64,000 nucleotides of DNA from Diphasiastrum complanatum (lineage: Eukaryota > Streptophyta > Lycopodiopsida > Lycopodiales > Lycopodiaceae). The stretch lies in assembly GCA_029204225.1 (NCBI GenBank), contig MU832069.1:1-64000 (forward strand), written 5' to 3'. The translations under genes and the position numbers were made by a program. Of this stretch, positions 1-12,189 are shown piece after piece. Every line of letters starts with the position of its first letter. The stretch's first letter is position 1. The notes under the pieces are model-generated. The model was given only the letters and a program-made list of their open reading frames with translations. It was not told where the DNA came from and did not search any database.

Positions 1-493
1 TATGTGCCAAGTTAAAAATTTTGAAAGCGGCCTTACAACTGGCGCTTTTACCGAACACTGAAACCCAGAAGGTAATCAGAGTCAGTTTGAGGAAAATCCC
101 CACTTTATTGATAAATCTGAGAAGGTTACATTTCAAGTGTGTGACCGACCCTAGTCTCCGGGGCGCTAGCATGCCAAGGCGAGAGCCATGACAACATTCC
201 AGCAAGGGAGGCTGAGACTTGGTCGGAGCTCGCCCTGAGTCGCAACCCGCACTCCCCTATAGTATTGGTGTGATTCGGCACCCCCCCTCATACCAAGCAC
301 TCTACCCAAGCTGGTAAAGCACGTTTTTCTCTCTCTAGGATTTTCTCTTTCTAGAAAGTCATTTTCTCTCTCTAGATTTTACTGATCCCCAGGCTTCCTT
401 TAATCATGCCTAGATCGTGTGAGGTGATTGCACATCGATCTGAGCTCTCTGGACTTCGCTAGAACCGATCAAAGATTTTCAGCCATAGGAACT
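1..493. other. Intergenic, nothing recognised
   Basis: No coding exon, repeat family or RNA gene could be recognised. A few short TCTCTCTAG-like runs occur near 330-375. Short open frames here have no family-like motifs. Confidence 0.4.
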
Positions 494-612
494 TGGCGCC
501 GGCTGGATTCTGGTCACAGTGGCGCCGGGAGCAGCGCCGGCGCCGTTGGCGCCGGGAGCAGCAGGGGCGCTGCTGGCGCCGGGGACATAGCTGGTGCCGA
601 TGGCGCCGGAAG
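494..612. repeat. GGCGCC-rich minisatellite
   Basis: The palindromic hexamer GGCGCC (or GCGCCGG) recurs about eight times in roughly 115 bp, spaced by variable 3-12 bp linkers such as GGGAGCAGC. Both strands therefore encode Gly/Ala-rich shadow frames. It is an imperfect GC-rich tandem array in AT-rich surroundings, and no gene is supported. Confidence 0.6.
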
Positions 613-915
613 TAAAGCTTGTAAAGGTAGCTTTACAACAATTGGTCATGCCATTACCATGTATAGTGTGGTCCCTAGACAACTCATTGTGTCCTTGTGG
701 TCCATAGGTAGCTAGTGGCGGAGGCTACGAACTGTGTGAGGATTGGATTATATGTAATATTGGCCCTCACGAAGGCCGCGAGTTATCTGGGATTAGATGT
801 GGTACTGGATTTCAACAATGGCCATTACTTAGTATTTGGTGGTAGTGGTGGTCCCCTCCGCCACTCTTTGCCCTAGGATTAGATTATATATGGCCCTAAC
901 AATGTACGTTGCTTA

Positions 916-1315
916 AGGTGGTTTCAGACTAGCGACAAGTCCTTTTGCCTTGCCCTTTGACTTGCCACCCATTTTCTGAAGTTTGGCAAGTGAGTTGATG
1001 GTAATGGACCATCCATACCCCCCTTCTAGACTTGGCTAACAAGTGCCACAATTTGATTGGCTAGTTTGAATCCCTTCAATCTGATTGTTCCATTTTTGTT
1101 ACGTTGCCCTTGGCAACTCAACATGTTGGGCAATGTCCCAAAGCCCAACAATGGTCTTGAGTTGCCCCTAATTGGCATGGGTCCCATGCCACCTCATCTG
1201 CCACATGGTGGCAACTCAAGCTAAGTCTAAAAGGGACCCATTTTTCCTCCCTGGACGAGTGGGAGGACTCCATTTTAAATTTGGGACTTGCCAGGCATGT
1301 AGTCTGAAACCACCC
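916..1315. mobile_element. Tourist-like MITE, copy 1 (PIF/Harbinger type)
   Basis: A 400-bp non-coding element has inverted ends: the left end reads AGGTGGTTTCAGACTA and the complement of the right end reads GGGTGGTTTCAGACTA. It is flanked by TTA on both sides (913-915 and 1316-1318). A TTA target duplication with GGG-type terminal repeats is characteristic of PIF/Harbinger-derived Tourist MITEs. A related copy with the same subterminal GACAAGTCC and GGGACTTGCC motifs lies at 5215-5582. Confidence 0.75.
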
Positions 1316-1318
1316 TTA

Positions 1319-2407
1319 GTGCCTAGTGGTAGCAGTTGTCCCCAAACTTAATTTAGACATATTGATGTCGCAATTATTTGAGTAAGCACAAACTATATAC
1401 TAGATATCCTTCACTATGAGGCTAGCTATTAATGGTAGCTGAGCCTCGGAGGCGACAAAGCTTGCTACAAGATGGTAGCCAGCAGTCTGATGAAAAATAC
1501 CGTTGACTTAGCAGTTGGAGATTTAAGTTTTTGTGAGGGCTTTGCTATGGCGTGTAACTAGGCTCCTCTTGACCAGCCACAACATTCCACGTGAGCTTGG
1601 ACAATTTCAACACGTAATAGATACTTTGTGCCTATTCTACCCACTTTTTGAAAAGATTAAAAAGCAGAAAGGCATATGCTTGAAAATATATATATTCGGT
1701 GCGCTTTCCAGCCTGCGTGTCAAGTGTAGGCTGCCATGTCGCAGCATCAGACAAGTAAAAAAAAGTCAAACTGCTCATTACACTCTAAAATGTACATGTA
1801 AAAATTCAAAATATCCATCACGCAATGGAAGGCGCTAGGCACAGGCCATTCTGTCTGGTTCGGTTTTCCAAAAGATTTTGGGCTTGGCCTCGCCTAAAAA
1901 ATTCTGAAAATTCTTGTCTGGCAGAATGGCCCATGCCCAGTCCCTTCCATGGTACTTAGAAACAATATTTAATATTTAGTTTCTGACTTACATCGGGCAG
2001 TTGGTTTTAAGTAATTAGCTTACTATTCTAAGTTTCACTTAGCTTTTAGGTAGCTTCATTCATGTTTGCCGTTTCTACAGTATTTTATTTTAAATACTTT
2101 AATCTTCTTGTTTGATCATGGTTTTCCCATCATTTTTAGTAAAATCAGGGATAACTATTACTTAGAAACATTAGTGGGAATTCTTGAGTTGACGCTTGTT
2201 TACGCATGGACAAGAAGGGTAAGGAGTGAAGTGATGCATGGACCGAGAGGGATGTGCAAATTTTGGGCAAGTGAGGAAATTTTGGGCAATGAGGTAAGTG
2301 TCCAGGGTGTTGTTATATTTCCCAAGAAAGTTATGGGATAGAATGGTGAATGCCATGCAAACGACTAACTTCACCATCGTGGGGTCCTATTCGATGCGTC
2401 CTTTCCC

Positions 2408-2459
<52 letters not shown>

Positions 2460-3060
2460 TCTCGAATCTGGATGTTCATTTCTTCGATGCGAGCGTCACA
2501 AATGCATCAGATCGCGAGTAGATTGCCTTCGTTCGGCAATTAATCTCACAAATGTTGCTGCTGTACTCGCAACACCATTGATATCTGTCATGATATGATC
2601 ATTTGGATGCATGCGGCTGTTGATTTGCGTCCTTTCAACTGATCCGATCCAGTCCTGAGAGTGCGAAAATCAACCAGCGCGGTGTTGTCCGAGGAAGTAG
2701 CAGTTTGTTTGAAGGATGTATCAGTTGATTTGTTTATGCTGATGTTGCCGTGAAACGTCACAAGTGAATAAATCTGCATATAAGATTATCGTCACTGCAG
2801 TAGTCGTATACTTCTTCAATCAAAGAAACGTCGTTTCACTTGTAACGTTATAGCAGATCAGAATGAATATGTAAAATACAAGGAACATTTAAGCCGTTAT
2901 TAATCTATTTCATCAGTTATAGAACTTCTGCTCTCTATCCCTCTCTCTGTGCTGCGTTGATCCGTCTGCAAGTCTGCGCCAGTCTGGGAATTCTAAGAAA
3001 GCTCCCTGACGCGGTTTGTGTAGAAAGAAGGTAAGTTGCGTTGCAGTCCTGATAAGTGTG
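1319..3060. other. Upstream flank of the ELL-like gene
   Basis: No convincing exon was found. The stretch contains a (CT)23 tract (2411-2457) and a pyrimidine-rich segment near 2928-2950. A strong donor-like GAAG/GTAAGT lies at 3027-3036, so an untranslated or coding 5' exon upstream of the proposed ATG cannot be excluded. Confidence 0.35.
2411..2457. repeat. (CT)n microsatellite
   Basis: An uninterrupted TC/CT dinucleotide run of 47 bp lies about 600 bp upstream of the ELL-like start codon. Confidence 0.95.
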
Positions 3061-5092
3061 ATGGACATGAATCAAGCCGCACCAGAAGTTGCAGCTGAAG
3101 CAGAAGATGTGGATCCTGTTGTGCCTACGAGTCAGGTAGGTGGACATGAAGTTCGACAGGATAACATCAGCGAAAATATCACTCGGGACCTTGAAATGGA
3201 GGATGGTGAGATAGTGGAGGAAGGTAAGGTTGGGGAGCAATTAGAAAGCAGCACTATCAGAGATATGACAAATGCGGAGACACAACCAACTATAGGAAGA
3301 GGAGGGCCTATCTATGAAGGAATACTTGGCAAACGGCCACAACATATAGCTGTGAATACATATTCTAAGCGACCCCACAATCAGTTGGGGCATACTAGTG
3401 ACTTTGTCAGGGACGACAGATTTATAAATTACCATCGAGACATCTACAGCAGGGGACCTGTGAATGAAGATGTAGGTGCGACGAGCGCAGATGTGCCAAT
3501 GCAAATTAATGCAGCAAGAAAGCCACCTTTATATAGGCCTCCGCGAAATTCAAGATCTATAAGCCCATCCACATCAAGACCTCGCAATCTGTCGAGACAA
3601 GATCCGAGTGAGAGCGTAACAGTTGCTGGTGGTGTACAAGACAATAGGCAAGTCTTCAAGTTAGATCTGTTATCGGCGAATAATGTTGATTGGGGAGACA
3701 TGAATGCTAGTCATAGTAGAGAAAATGTAGGTGAATCAGAAGAAGCTGTGCTTGAGATGGATATTACGTTTGTGAATCGGGATGCTGACGTACGGGATGT
3801 AATCACAAGCAGTGAACAGTAAGTAAATATGTCTGGAATTTTCAGTTTTCGCTGGAGATGGTCTATCTATTACGTCCAAATATGTCATGGAATATCCGCT
3901 TTTGTGCTCTGATTTATATATTATCTCTTTTAACTATAAAATTGTCAATGCAATTGTGTCAGATATAAGAAATATCACGAGGAGTTCAGTGAAAAATATC
4001 CAATTTACCTCCAGCTTGACAAAGTAATGAAAAGTTACAAGTATGCTTTCTTGCCTCATTTCTTAGAGAACTGAGTTTCATAAATATTTACAAGTATGCT
4101 TTCTTGCCTCATTACTTAGAGAACTGATTTCATAAATATTGTTAACAAGCTCCTTTTTTGTATATGGATAGAATATTGTCAAGAAAATTAAAGTGGGTCG
4201 CAGAAAATGCTCTTTTTCCTTATCACAAAAGGACACAGGAGACCAACATATGATAATTTCCGTGGCTTCATTTCTGGATTGCATTGCTTTTTTCCGAAAG
4301 ACATAGAAGTTAGACGGTCTCAGCTCTATCAACAGAGAGTGCATGGTTTGGGCCCAAACAATAAATTTATCTCACTACATGAAGTCATGCAGGGAGCATT
4401 TTCAGAAGCTACACACTGAAATAGCACTTGCTGAAAGAAGAGATAATAAGGAAGAGCAGGCTAACCTTTTGAAACTAATGAGAAATAATTTCAACCAAAG
4501 TAAAAAAGTGAGTAATATAATTTCAATAGCTGATTAATTCTTCACACTACCTTGTGCTAACATCTGTAATTTTGATGGAATCACAGCGATAAATTGAGTT
4601 GTTGGTTCTCAAACCCACAAAATTCTGGAAGGCGGATAAACTCAAAATTATAAACTCTTGAACTGGGTTGTATTGGCCTTGTTGTTAGTGAATATTTGCT
4701 CCATGCATCGTACTTAGTAGTCACGATTTCTCTATCATACTGTTTACGATTTTGTAATGTTGTGGGACTAGTAATTTCTGAGCTTTTACTTGTGGATTCG
4801 GAGGCACATTGGATTTACAAAGCAAATGTTTGTGTTTAATTCCAGAAAATGCAGGACTTTCAGAGAGCCTACAACTTCTTGCATGAGGATCTTAAGGTTC
4901 TAGTTCCAAGAAGAGTTTTTGAATTTAAGCTTACGTAATGTAATGAATTAGATTTGCTATTGGTAATTAGATGATCTTAGGTTAATTGCTATTTGGTTAG
5001 ATGATCTTAGGTTAATTGTTGGTCTTTTTTCTCTAATGCAGCGGATCAAGGAACTATGTGCAGATTTTGCAAAAAATCAGGGAAGAGTTTGA
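3061..5092 (+). CDS. ELL/occludin-domain protein, candidate RNA polymerase II elongation-factor relative
   Basis: Five exons join without breaking frame: 3061-3818, 3963-4040, 4393-4507, 4846-4896 and 5042-5092 (stop TGA), giving about 350 aa. Exon 1 encodes an acidic, Ser/Arg-rich, probably disordered N-terminus of about 250 residues. Exons 2-5 encode a helical module with the layout of the C-terminal occludin/ELL domain. It begins QYKKYHEEFSEKYP, passes through EHFQKLHTEI and ends FLHEDLKRIKELCADF, paralleling the LHNKLAHIKRLI segment near the end of animal ELL. ELL proteins suppress RNA polymerase II pausing in elongation complexes; this role is inferred from the domain. The N-terminal ELL domain of animal proteins is not visible, so the protein may be a short plant form or lack upstream exons. 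The donors at 3819 and 4508 are strong; the donor at 4897 (AAG/GTTCTA) is weak. ATG 3061 is the first in-frame ATG, with another at 3067. Confidence 0.72.
4035..4139 (+). repeat. 53-bp tandem duplication spanning an exon 2 splice donor
   Basis: Two adjacent copies (4035-4087 and 4088-4139) start TTACAAGTATGCTTTCTTGC and differ by only a few bases. Each contains the exon 2 end TTACAA followed by the donor GTATGC, so the gene has two equivalent donors 53 bp apart. Only the first keeps the ELL-domain frame. Confidence 0.9.
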
Positions 5093-5214
5093 AATTTTTC
5101 ATAATTGCACAACCTCATTGAAATCATTTTTATGTAATGTAAGCTATGATCACATGCTAATTTCTAATCTTGTCCAAGATTGAGAATTAACAATGTTTTA
5201 TATTAGAAAACTTA

Positions 5215-5582
5215 TGGTTGTTTTAAACTAGCAATAAATCCCTTTGCCCATTTCACTTGATGCCGCCACTTTTGAACCTTGGCAAGTGAGTTGACCTATC
5301 CCTCTTTCAAATTACTTGTTGTGAGTGCTAATGGAAGCTGCAAATTTGATTAGCCCATTTAAATGTGTTATACCATTGGCCCATTTTTCTTAAATTGCCC
5401 TTGATAACTAAACATGTGAGGAGATGTCCTCAGGTCTACTTGGTAAGGGTTCCATGTCACCTCATCTGCCAAATAGTTGCAACTTAGCATAAGTCTGAAA
5501 AGGGGATCAAACACATTTCCCTCCGTGAAAGAACTCCATTTTGAATTTGGGACTTGCCAAGCAGTGTCGTTTGAAGCCACCC
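5215..5582. mobile_element. Tourist-like MITE, copy 2
   Basis: A 368-bp diverged relative of the 916-1315 element, in the same orientation. The left end is TGGTTGTTTTAAACTAGC and the right end is GTTTGAAGCCACCC. TTA flanks both sides (5212-5214 and 5583-5585). Shared internal landmarks are GGCAAGTGAGTTGA and TTTGGGACTTGCCA. It lies just downstream of the ELL-like stop codon, possibly in the 3' untranslated region. Confidence 0.7.
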
Positions 5583-5585
5583 TTA

Positions 5586-7200
5586 GTATTTCTTGCATGT
5601 ATGATTTTTGCTAGACTATTTCTTTTATATACTTCTATTACGTTCCCTTATCTAAAAAGTAGTGTGTAAACTTGGAAATAATTTTTTCTCGTCAAAGTTA
5701 AATGCATAATGTGTTATCTTTGAGATGATGGAAAATTTTTATAATTAGCATCCTTTGCATGAATTAAGGACAAGTCATATTTTAAATTTGATGAAGGCGA
5801 GGAGGTTGATGGAAGTGAGCAGGCCTTCAACTCTCAATCAAGATTGCATGAGCCTTCAACTCTTAATCAAGGTAACCCACACACTTGTTCTCTCAATTCT
5901 AAACCTCAAAGTGCCTATGAATTTTGTTTAGTATTTTTTAAGTGTGACCTATCTTCAAATGAGAGAAATTTTTCAACTCAATGATACATTTGGTACTAAG
6001 ATGTATTGAAGTTTGGATAGATTACTCTACTAATATCTATTATCCTCTATTTAGGAGTTAAGTTGGGAGTTTTGTATGATGAATAGCGGGACATTCTAAG
6101 GTGTGGAATTTTTTTGCCTAATAAAGTGTTACCTTTGTAGGTCACGATAACAATCTCATTATTTTTAGCAATGAGCTTCTTGTTAATAACGATAGTGAGA
6201 ACAAAAAGGACATATTCTAGTGGATACAAGCAAAGCAACTAGCATTTGGGTATTGATAGAACCACTCAATACTTCATTCATTTTTTAACAATCAAGATAT
6301 ACAACCATTCAAATATTGGATCCTTATATAAGGATATTTCTAATATGTTTGCTAGAGAAACTAAATGTTCTTTCACAAAAAAATTAGCCTGATATGACCT
6401 CAAATACACAATAGAAAATATTAGCTCATAACCATTGTGTTTGAAATTAAGCCCACAGTTGTCTCCTTGGTGAATGACTAATTTCTATTTCATGATTCTT
6501 CCTCCACGTTTATTGATCATTGATCTAGGGCCGGATGAAACCAACTTTGGTTCTACGTCTGCTCATCTGATACCTGCAGGAATCACAAACTTAGACAGAC
6601 AATTTATATCCAATCCTATCATAATTTCAAGTTCAGATGTTAAGTTTAATAATTTGAAGTCATTGAAGACTTGGCCATCTTCAAAGACTTCCACAAACTT
6701 GCATTTAGAACAAGTTTTTAGAAATACATTACTTTTTCGACAGTCTGTAGAAATACACTAAGTGTCGGAACAGTCTGTTGAAATGAACTATGTTTTCAAC
6801 AGCTTTGGGTTTTTCGCATTTCTCCGAAATGCGACACTTGCATAGTTCAAAAGTTTAACTTGTGCAGTTCAAAAGTTTAACTGTGTTAACACTTTCGGCT
6901 TTTTCGCATTTTTTCGAAAAGTGCGAAGAGAGAGAAAATTCCCAAAGGTCATCTATTTTCATGAGTTAAACTATTTTAAAGACATCTTGGCCTTTTTTAG
7001 GGCACCTTCGCCTTTTTAGGGGCACCTTCAACTTTTTCGCAAAATCCTGAAGAGAGAGAAAATGCCGAAGGTCTTCTATTTTGAACGAGGGACGTTCCCA
7101 GCCACTTCCCAGAAATTTTTGAAGTGAGAGAAAACCACTTCATGTAAAATGCAAAGTGAGAGAATTTGCGACGTCCTCGTCCACGTCAACATCCCTAATT
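5586..7200. other. Intergenic, no recognised gene
   Basis: No family-like exon was found. Small-scale redundancy includes a 21-bp duplicated CCTTCAACTCTCAATCAAG-type motif at 5824-5872. Two related segments near 6930 and 7055 share AGAGAGAGAAAAT followed by AAGGTC and TCTATTTT. The open frame at 6474-6761 has no recognisable domain. Confidence 0.35.
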
Positions 7201-7850
7201 TGTTGACAGTATATACTATATATAGTTGTCACAAAAGCCATATACTTCCAAGTACAATGGCTTACCTAATTAGGTGACAAACATTTAATGTAGTTAATAC
7301 ATGGATGCAATCTATAAATAGATCATCCCAGCACAAACTACTTGATGCTCTCTCTGATCAGAACACGGACGTCTACGACTCCTCAGTTTCTGATTAGACG
7401 ATGGTTGTCTTCATACTGCTCTTTCCATCTATTTCAGAACCAAACTTCACATTGAATCCATTTTTTCAGTAATACCACACACAAACCATTTCTAATCTCT
7501 TCGGTGGACTGTACTCTCCTTTTTGTGAGTATGAACTAATTTTTAAGATCTTGTTGGGCAATTAGAACACTTAAAACTGTGATTATATTTAGCATAAGCT
7601 TTCTATTAGACTGTTTTTGCATCTAGCAGTTGAATGTAATGGGAGAGCTGTTCCGCAATATTCCTACTGTCTTCTTCGTTCGCGTTCTTCTATCTCCCTT
7701 GCCCCATCAGATTGGTATTAGAGCGTAGCTCATATAAACTGAGCGATTAAGTGTGTTCTATTTGTATTACTGTTAGTATGTCTCATATAGGTAAACAAAT
7801 ACAGCTCAAGTTGTCACACAAAATGGTGGTAGCATTGAACTGAATGGATG
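7201..7850 (+). mobile_element. Copia LTR remnant with primer-binding site
   Basis: A candidate LTR begins TGTTGACAGT at 7201 and has a TATA box (TCTATAAATA, 7311-7320). It ends just before an initiator-tRNA primer site, TGGTATTAGAGC, at 7713-7724. The sequence after the site resembles the start of a copia gag leader but soon degenerates. No matching second LTR was found, so this is a truncated relic. Confidence 0.55.
7713..7724 (+). other. Primer-binding site (initiator tRNA-Met type)
   Basis: TGGTATTAGAGC differs by one transition from TGGTATCAGAGC, the common plant LTR-retrotransposon site complementary to the 3' end of initiator tRNA-Met. Confidence 0.7.
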
Positions 7851-7927
7851 TAAGTCGTGAAATAACAATTTGATCCATACAACTTCTTTTGAAGCTTGAC
7901 ATGCACAACTACATATATGTGTGTTTT

Positions 7928-8400
7928 GCCACGCGACGCTGCCACACAAACCCGATATTTAGCCGAAATTTTGACATTTTTCTTATGTGTGGCACTGCCA
8001 CGCGTGGCATATCCATGCCAAAACTTTTCCAAGGACCCTGACGGTGAAATCCAGGCTGGAGGTGAGGTCCGGCAAAAAAAATTTAATTCTACGTGCCACG
8101 CAAATTTTTTTTAAACCAAAACTTGAAATATGAGCGCCAAAATATGTCGGCGTGGCACAACCACGCATGGAAGTGCCACGTACTGTTGTTATTTAACCAA
8201 TTATCATCTGACATGATTCTTTTGGGGATTTGCCACGCGTGGCAAATCTCCAGAGAAAATTACAGAGTGATGGCTTTTTTTATTGCCACGCGTGGCAAAA
8301 TTTGTCAAAAAATTTGCCACACGTGGCAATATTAAAACACAATACTTAGAAAAATTTTGCTTTGGAAATTTGCCACGCGTGGCAGTGCCACGCATGGCAA
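7928..8400. repeat. GCCACGCGTGGC palindrome array (left)
   Basis: Perfect 12-bp palindromes occur at 7997-8008, 8232-8243 (core of a perfect 22-bp palindrome, 8227-8248), 8285-8296 and 8372-8383. One-mismatch versions lie at 8316-8327 (GCCACACGTGGC) and 8387-8398 (GCCACGCATGGC). Half-sites occur near 7928, 8094, 8150 and 8174. Each site contains an MluI-type ACGCGT core. Confidence 0.9.
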
Positions 8401-9084
8401 AATTAGTTTGTTGTAATTTTTTTTTTTATCTATTATGAATAATATGTTAATAAACAACAGCTTTATGATTAATCTAAAAGCAAATAAGATTTTTTTTTTA
8501 GATTTTGAATAAGTGTATACTTATAATAAAATGTGGACTAAAAATTAAATGATCATTATCTCAAATTATTATGCTCTGACGAATTGAAGTTATTATCAGT
8601 TGAATAGTACATGCTATCTTATATAATCAAAATTTGACATTAATTTCAATATGGTATTAATGGGTAAAAATATAAGCGTGAGCTTACTATGCATTTGAAA
8701 GGATGCTAAGTACCTTACATTTGAGAGCCCTGTGGTAGCTTGTTAAGCTAATTTGTTGATAAAAAAATTGCAATATTATACACCTTTGTGTGTTTGCAAA
8801 GATCAATGAATAGTCGAACAATATTGTGGCAAAGTGTATTATTATCTCAAAGAAGATGTTTTTTAATTATAATATATAAATAATCAACACATATCTTTTA
8901 ATTAGTTCACACATTTATTAATATTGATAAATTTTTCTAATTCTAAGTGATTGCGAGATGCGTTTGAAATGAAACTTTAGAAATGCAACATCGTAGAAAA
9001 ATATAATAATATTAATTTGAAAAATATATATATTGACCACAATGGATCATTTTATGACAAAATTATTTGTGATATGTACAAACT

Positions 9085-12000
9085 TTATTCATCATCATAA
9101 GATTCGAATTCATCAGCCAATAAATCTTGCAACTCATCTCCGCTAAGATGATTTTCATCATCACTATCGAAATCAAAACCTCTCTCAATATTGTCCTCAT
9201 GCAAAGAATCACTGTTGTCCTCTTCATCATCTGAGTCATCGGAATTATGAGAATCAATTCTCGGGTTTTCAATATTTATAAAACTCGGAGATATATGTAC
9301 ATCTTCATCAGATATACTTGTGTTGTCCAAATTTAGATCTTCCATTTCATTCTCAACATTCGCATTTTCGAATACATGTCTTGAGCATGGCTTAATTTGA
9401 ACAACATACCACCAATCTTTGTTTAGTCGATCTGGTTGAAAAAATACTTGCACATTTAGCAATGTTAGGATTAGATATTTGTTATGCTCACATTTTAATT
9501 CACAATAAATAGATGTAATTAAAAGTAGTGTAGATGATTAATATAACATTAATCACAATTGACAAAAAGAAAAAAATGTGAAATTCATGCACACCTGCTC
9601 ACAATGACGAAGCAACACCAATGTGTCTAAAAAGTCCATGTATAGTGGATTTTGAACCATTTCACATCAAACAACAAATATTTATCCATTTCACCAAAAC
9701 ACACCTCATATATGGCTTGTATGGTTCCTACATACTCAAGCTCTCAGAAATTGGACTTTGATCTCGAGCACTACTGCGACTTTCTTGATGAAAGGATGCC
9801 ATCACACCACAATCATAAGTTCGTTGTTTCATATCAATTGATTCAATGCGATGATGATGACCATATGCCCACATTGCACTATACTTTCGATACTGTCACA
9901 TGTTGATTATAATTAAAACAATAATCAATCATCGTACAAATTAAAATGGTTCACTTAAAAAAAATAGAGTTATAGACAAACCTTCCAATCACATCCTCTT
10001 GCAAATTCCCATTTTGTGTCATATATGAATTGTCCCTTTAATCTTGCTTGTTGGAGTGTATCAACCATCTAGTCTATAGTGCATTGGTTGGGCAATGGCT
10101 CAAGATCATATGAAGGTGTAGCTTGACCTCTATGCCTATTGCGTCGGTGTCGATTTCTAGTCAATACCCTTTTTTTCTTTCTTCTTCATATAATTCCAAC
10201 CATTTATCCATTACTCTTGAATTATATAGCATGAAGGTTGAAATTTTTTCTCTCAAACTAGGTGTCATTTTTTTAAGACTACCCATACCTTGAGGTTTTT
10301 CACCTTTCACATCATTGCTTTCCTCATCATGCCATGGTCGTGGAGCAGATAGATCTATTTGAAACAAAAGTTCGGTAACATAAAATAGAGATTCTTGCAC
10401 TAACCATCCCTCTGACATGCTTCCCTCTGGCCTTGTCTTTTGACACACAAAATCTTTCAACACTTTTATGAATCTCTCCAAGAAAAACATCCACCTATAG
10501 AAAATTTTAACACATCAATGAGAACATTCTGTTATTTATAATTTGAAAGAATCACACTACATTTATTGAAACCACTAAAATCAAATTCAAGTGTATCATA
10601 CCTTGAGTGCACAGGACCAGCAATACCAACTTCTTGGACCAAGTGCACAAGCAGATGCACTTGTATGTCTAGGATAGAAGTTGGAAAATCCCTCTCAAGC
10701 ATACATACAGCCTCCACCATATCTTCTTGCTTTGTTTGCACGTCTATCTCACGAATCTCCTTACCACACATCCATCTACATCATGTTTGTAGTATAACTA
10801 GATTTTAGTACATTCATATTATTTTATCAAACTTGTATTAGAAAAAAAAACATGCAATTTCATAAGATATCGATGTAAACAAAAAAAATTAAGTACCTGA
10901 CAACGAATGCTAATTTGTAAATGGCATCACGAAGTTGATCATTTAGACAACCACAAATGCACATTGGAAATATGTACTCGACCATCTTCAACCAATCATG
11001 AGATTTTAGACCATGGAGTTTCCCTTCAGCTGTGAATGATGTTCGTAGTGAATGAGCAAAACCCGTTGGTGTTCTCATCTCGCAAATGACTGACCGTACG
11101 TACTTATACTCTTCTTTCGTAAGAATCCAAGGGGCTCTTGGAATACTATAGGTATTTCCATCAATACATAATTTTGGCCAATACTTTTTTGTTTTGTTTT
11201 TTATTCTTGTAGATCATGCCTGGCAGAAATACTATCGTTGTCGCCCACCAAGTGTTTCCATATTGATTCACCCACATTTTTGAATATGTGCATAGGATCA
11301 GGCAAGTGACTGATCAAAAGGTTATTCCAATATGGTAAACAATGAAAGATGGATAGTCTTTTCATACCATGGATTGGCTTAGTCTCGGATTCAATCCAAA
11401 GTTTGTGCCAATCTGCCACGGACATTCTCTTTGGAGGCATTCTTGTTTCTGATCTTCCTCCAAAGCCTCTTCTATGAGCATTTCTAAATGGATGATTTTC
11501 ATCATGCAAGTACTTGCGATGATTTTCATACACAACTTTGTTTAAATGACGTGAGTGGCGAGCATCAATATTTGGTCCACAAATGAGACACGCGTGATAT
11601 CCAGAAGTTGTAAAACCTAAAAGAATCAAATCCAATTCGTGTTATAGATAGAATTCTTTTAAAGAATAAATATTGCATGTATAAAAAACAAATATACAAA
11701 CATTACAAGTGATTTCATTTTATAGTCACCTGAACAATCGCCCAATCCTGGATAGTCATGCATAGTCCACATTAACATCGCACGCAACAAAAATGTTTTG
11801 TCTTGAAGTGGAGGTGAGATGTCATATGCTTGGACTCCCTTCCATGGTAGTTATAGTTCTTCAATCAATGGTGCAAAGTAGATATCCATATTTTTTACTT
11901 TATGTTTTCCAGAAATTAGAAGTGCTAGCATGAGATGTCCTTTTTTGATGCTTAGCCAAGGTGGAATGTTATAGTTGACCAACACCACAGGCCAAGTAGA

Positions 12001-12189
12001 CCACGTGCTTGACATTTTTCCAAAGGGGTTAACCTCGTCTGTTGCAAGTCCAAATCTTATATTTCTTGTTTCACTTGCGAAACATGGATATTCTTTGTCA
12101 ATGTGTTTCCATGCAGGAGAGTCTGAGGGTACTCTCATGATCTCATCCGAAGAACGATGACTAGCATGCCAATTTACAAGTTCTGCAAG
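9085..12189 (-). pseudogene. CACTA transposase (tnp2-like), decayed
   Basis: Read on the minus strand, successive open blocks match the order of plant CACTA TNP2 transposases. First comes the WHASHRSSDEIMRVPSDSPAW and FGLATDEVNPFGKMS region (11851-12189), then MHDYPGLGDCSG (about 11730-11770). A block with HLPDPMHIFKNV follows at 11201-11635. Next are GLKSHDWLKMVEYIFPM (10860-11078) and a FPTSILDIQVHLLVHLVQEV block (10532-10771). A further block is at 10161-10490, and an acidic C-terminal exon starts with VQVFFQPDRLNKDWWYVV (9085-9462). GT-AG introns separate several blocks. An in-frame TAA at 11851-11853 breaks the first block, so it is probably inactive. The enzyme class cuts and pastes DNA using an RNase-H-like fold; that is family knowledge. 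Confidence 0.75.

Noticed and set aside
428-715. Gly/Ala-rich open frames on both strands
   Set aside because: They arise from the GGCGCC minisatellite; no start context, splice pattern or family motif supports a protein.
7993-8387. A separate 395-bp CACTG-terminated MITE
   Set aside because: The 17-bp ends are perfectly inverted, but the 3-bp flanks (TGG and CCA) do not match, and the palindromic motif makes such pairs easy to find; kept only as a possible CACTA end.
7928-8400. CRISPR-like array
   Set aside because: The repeats are short palindromes at irregular spacing in a plant transposon, with no constant repeat and spacer lengths.
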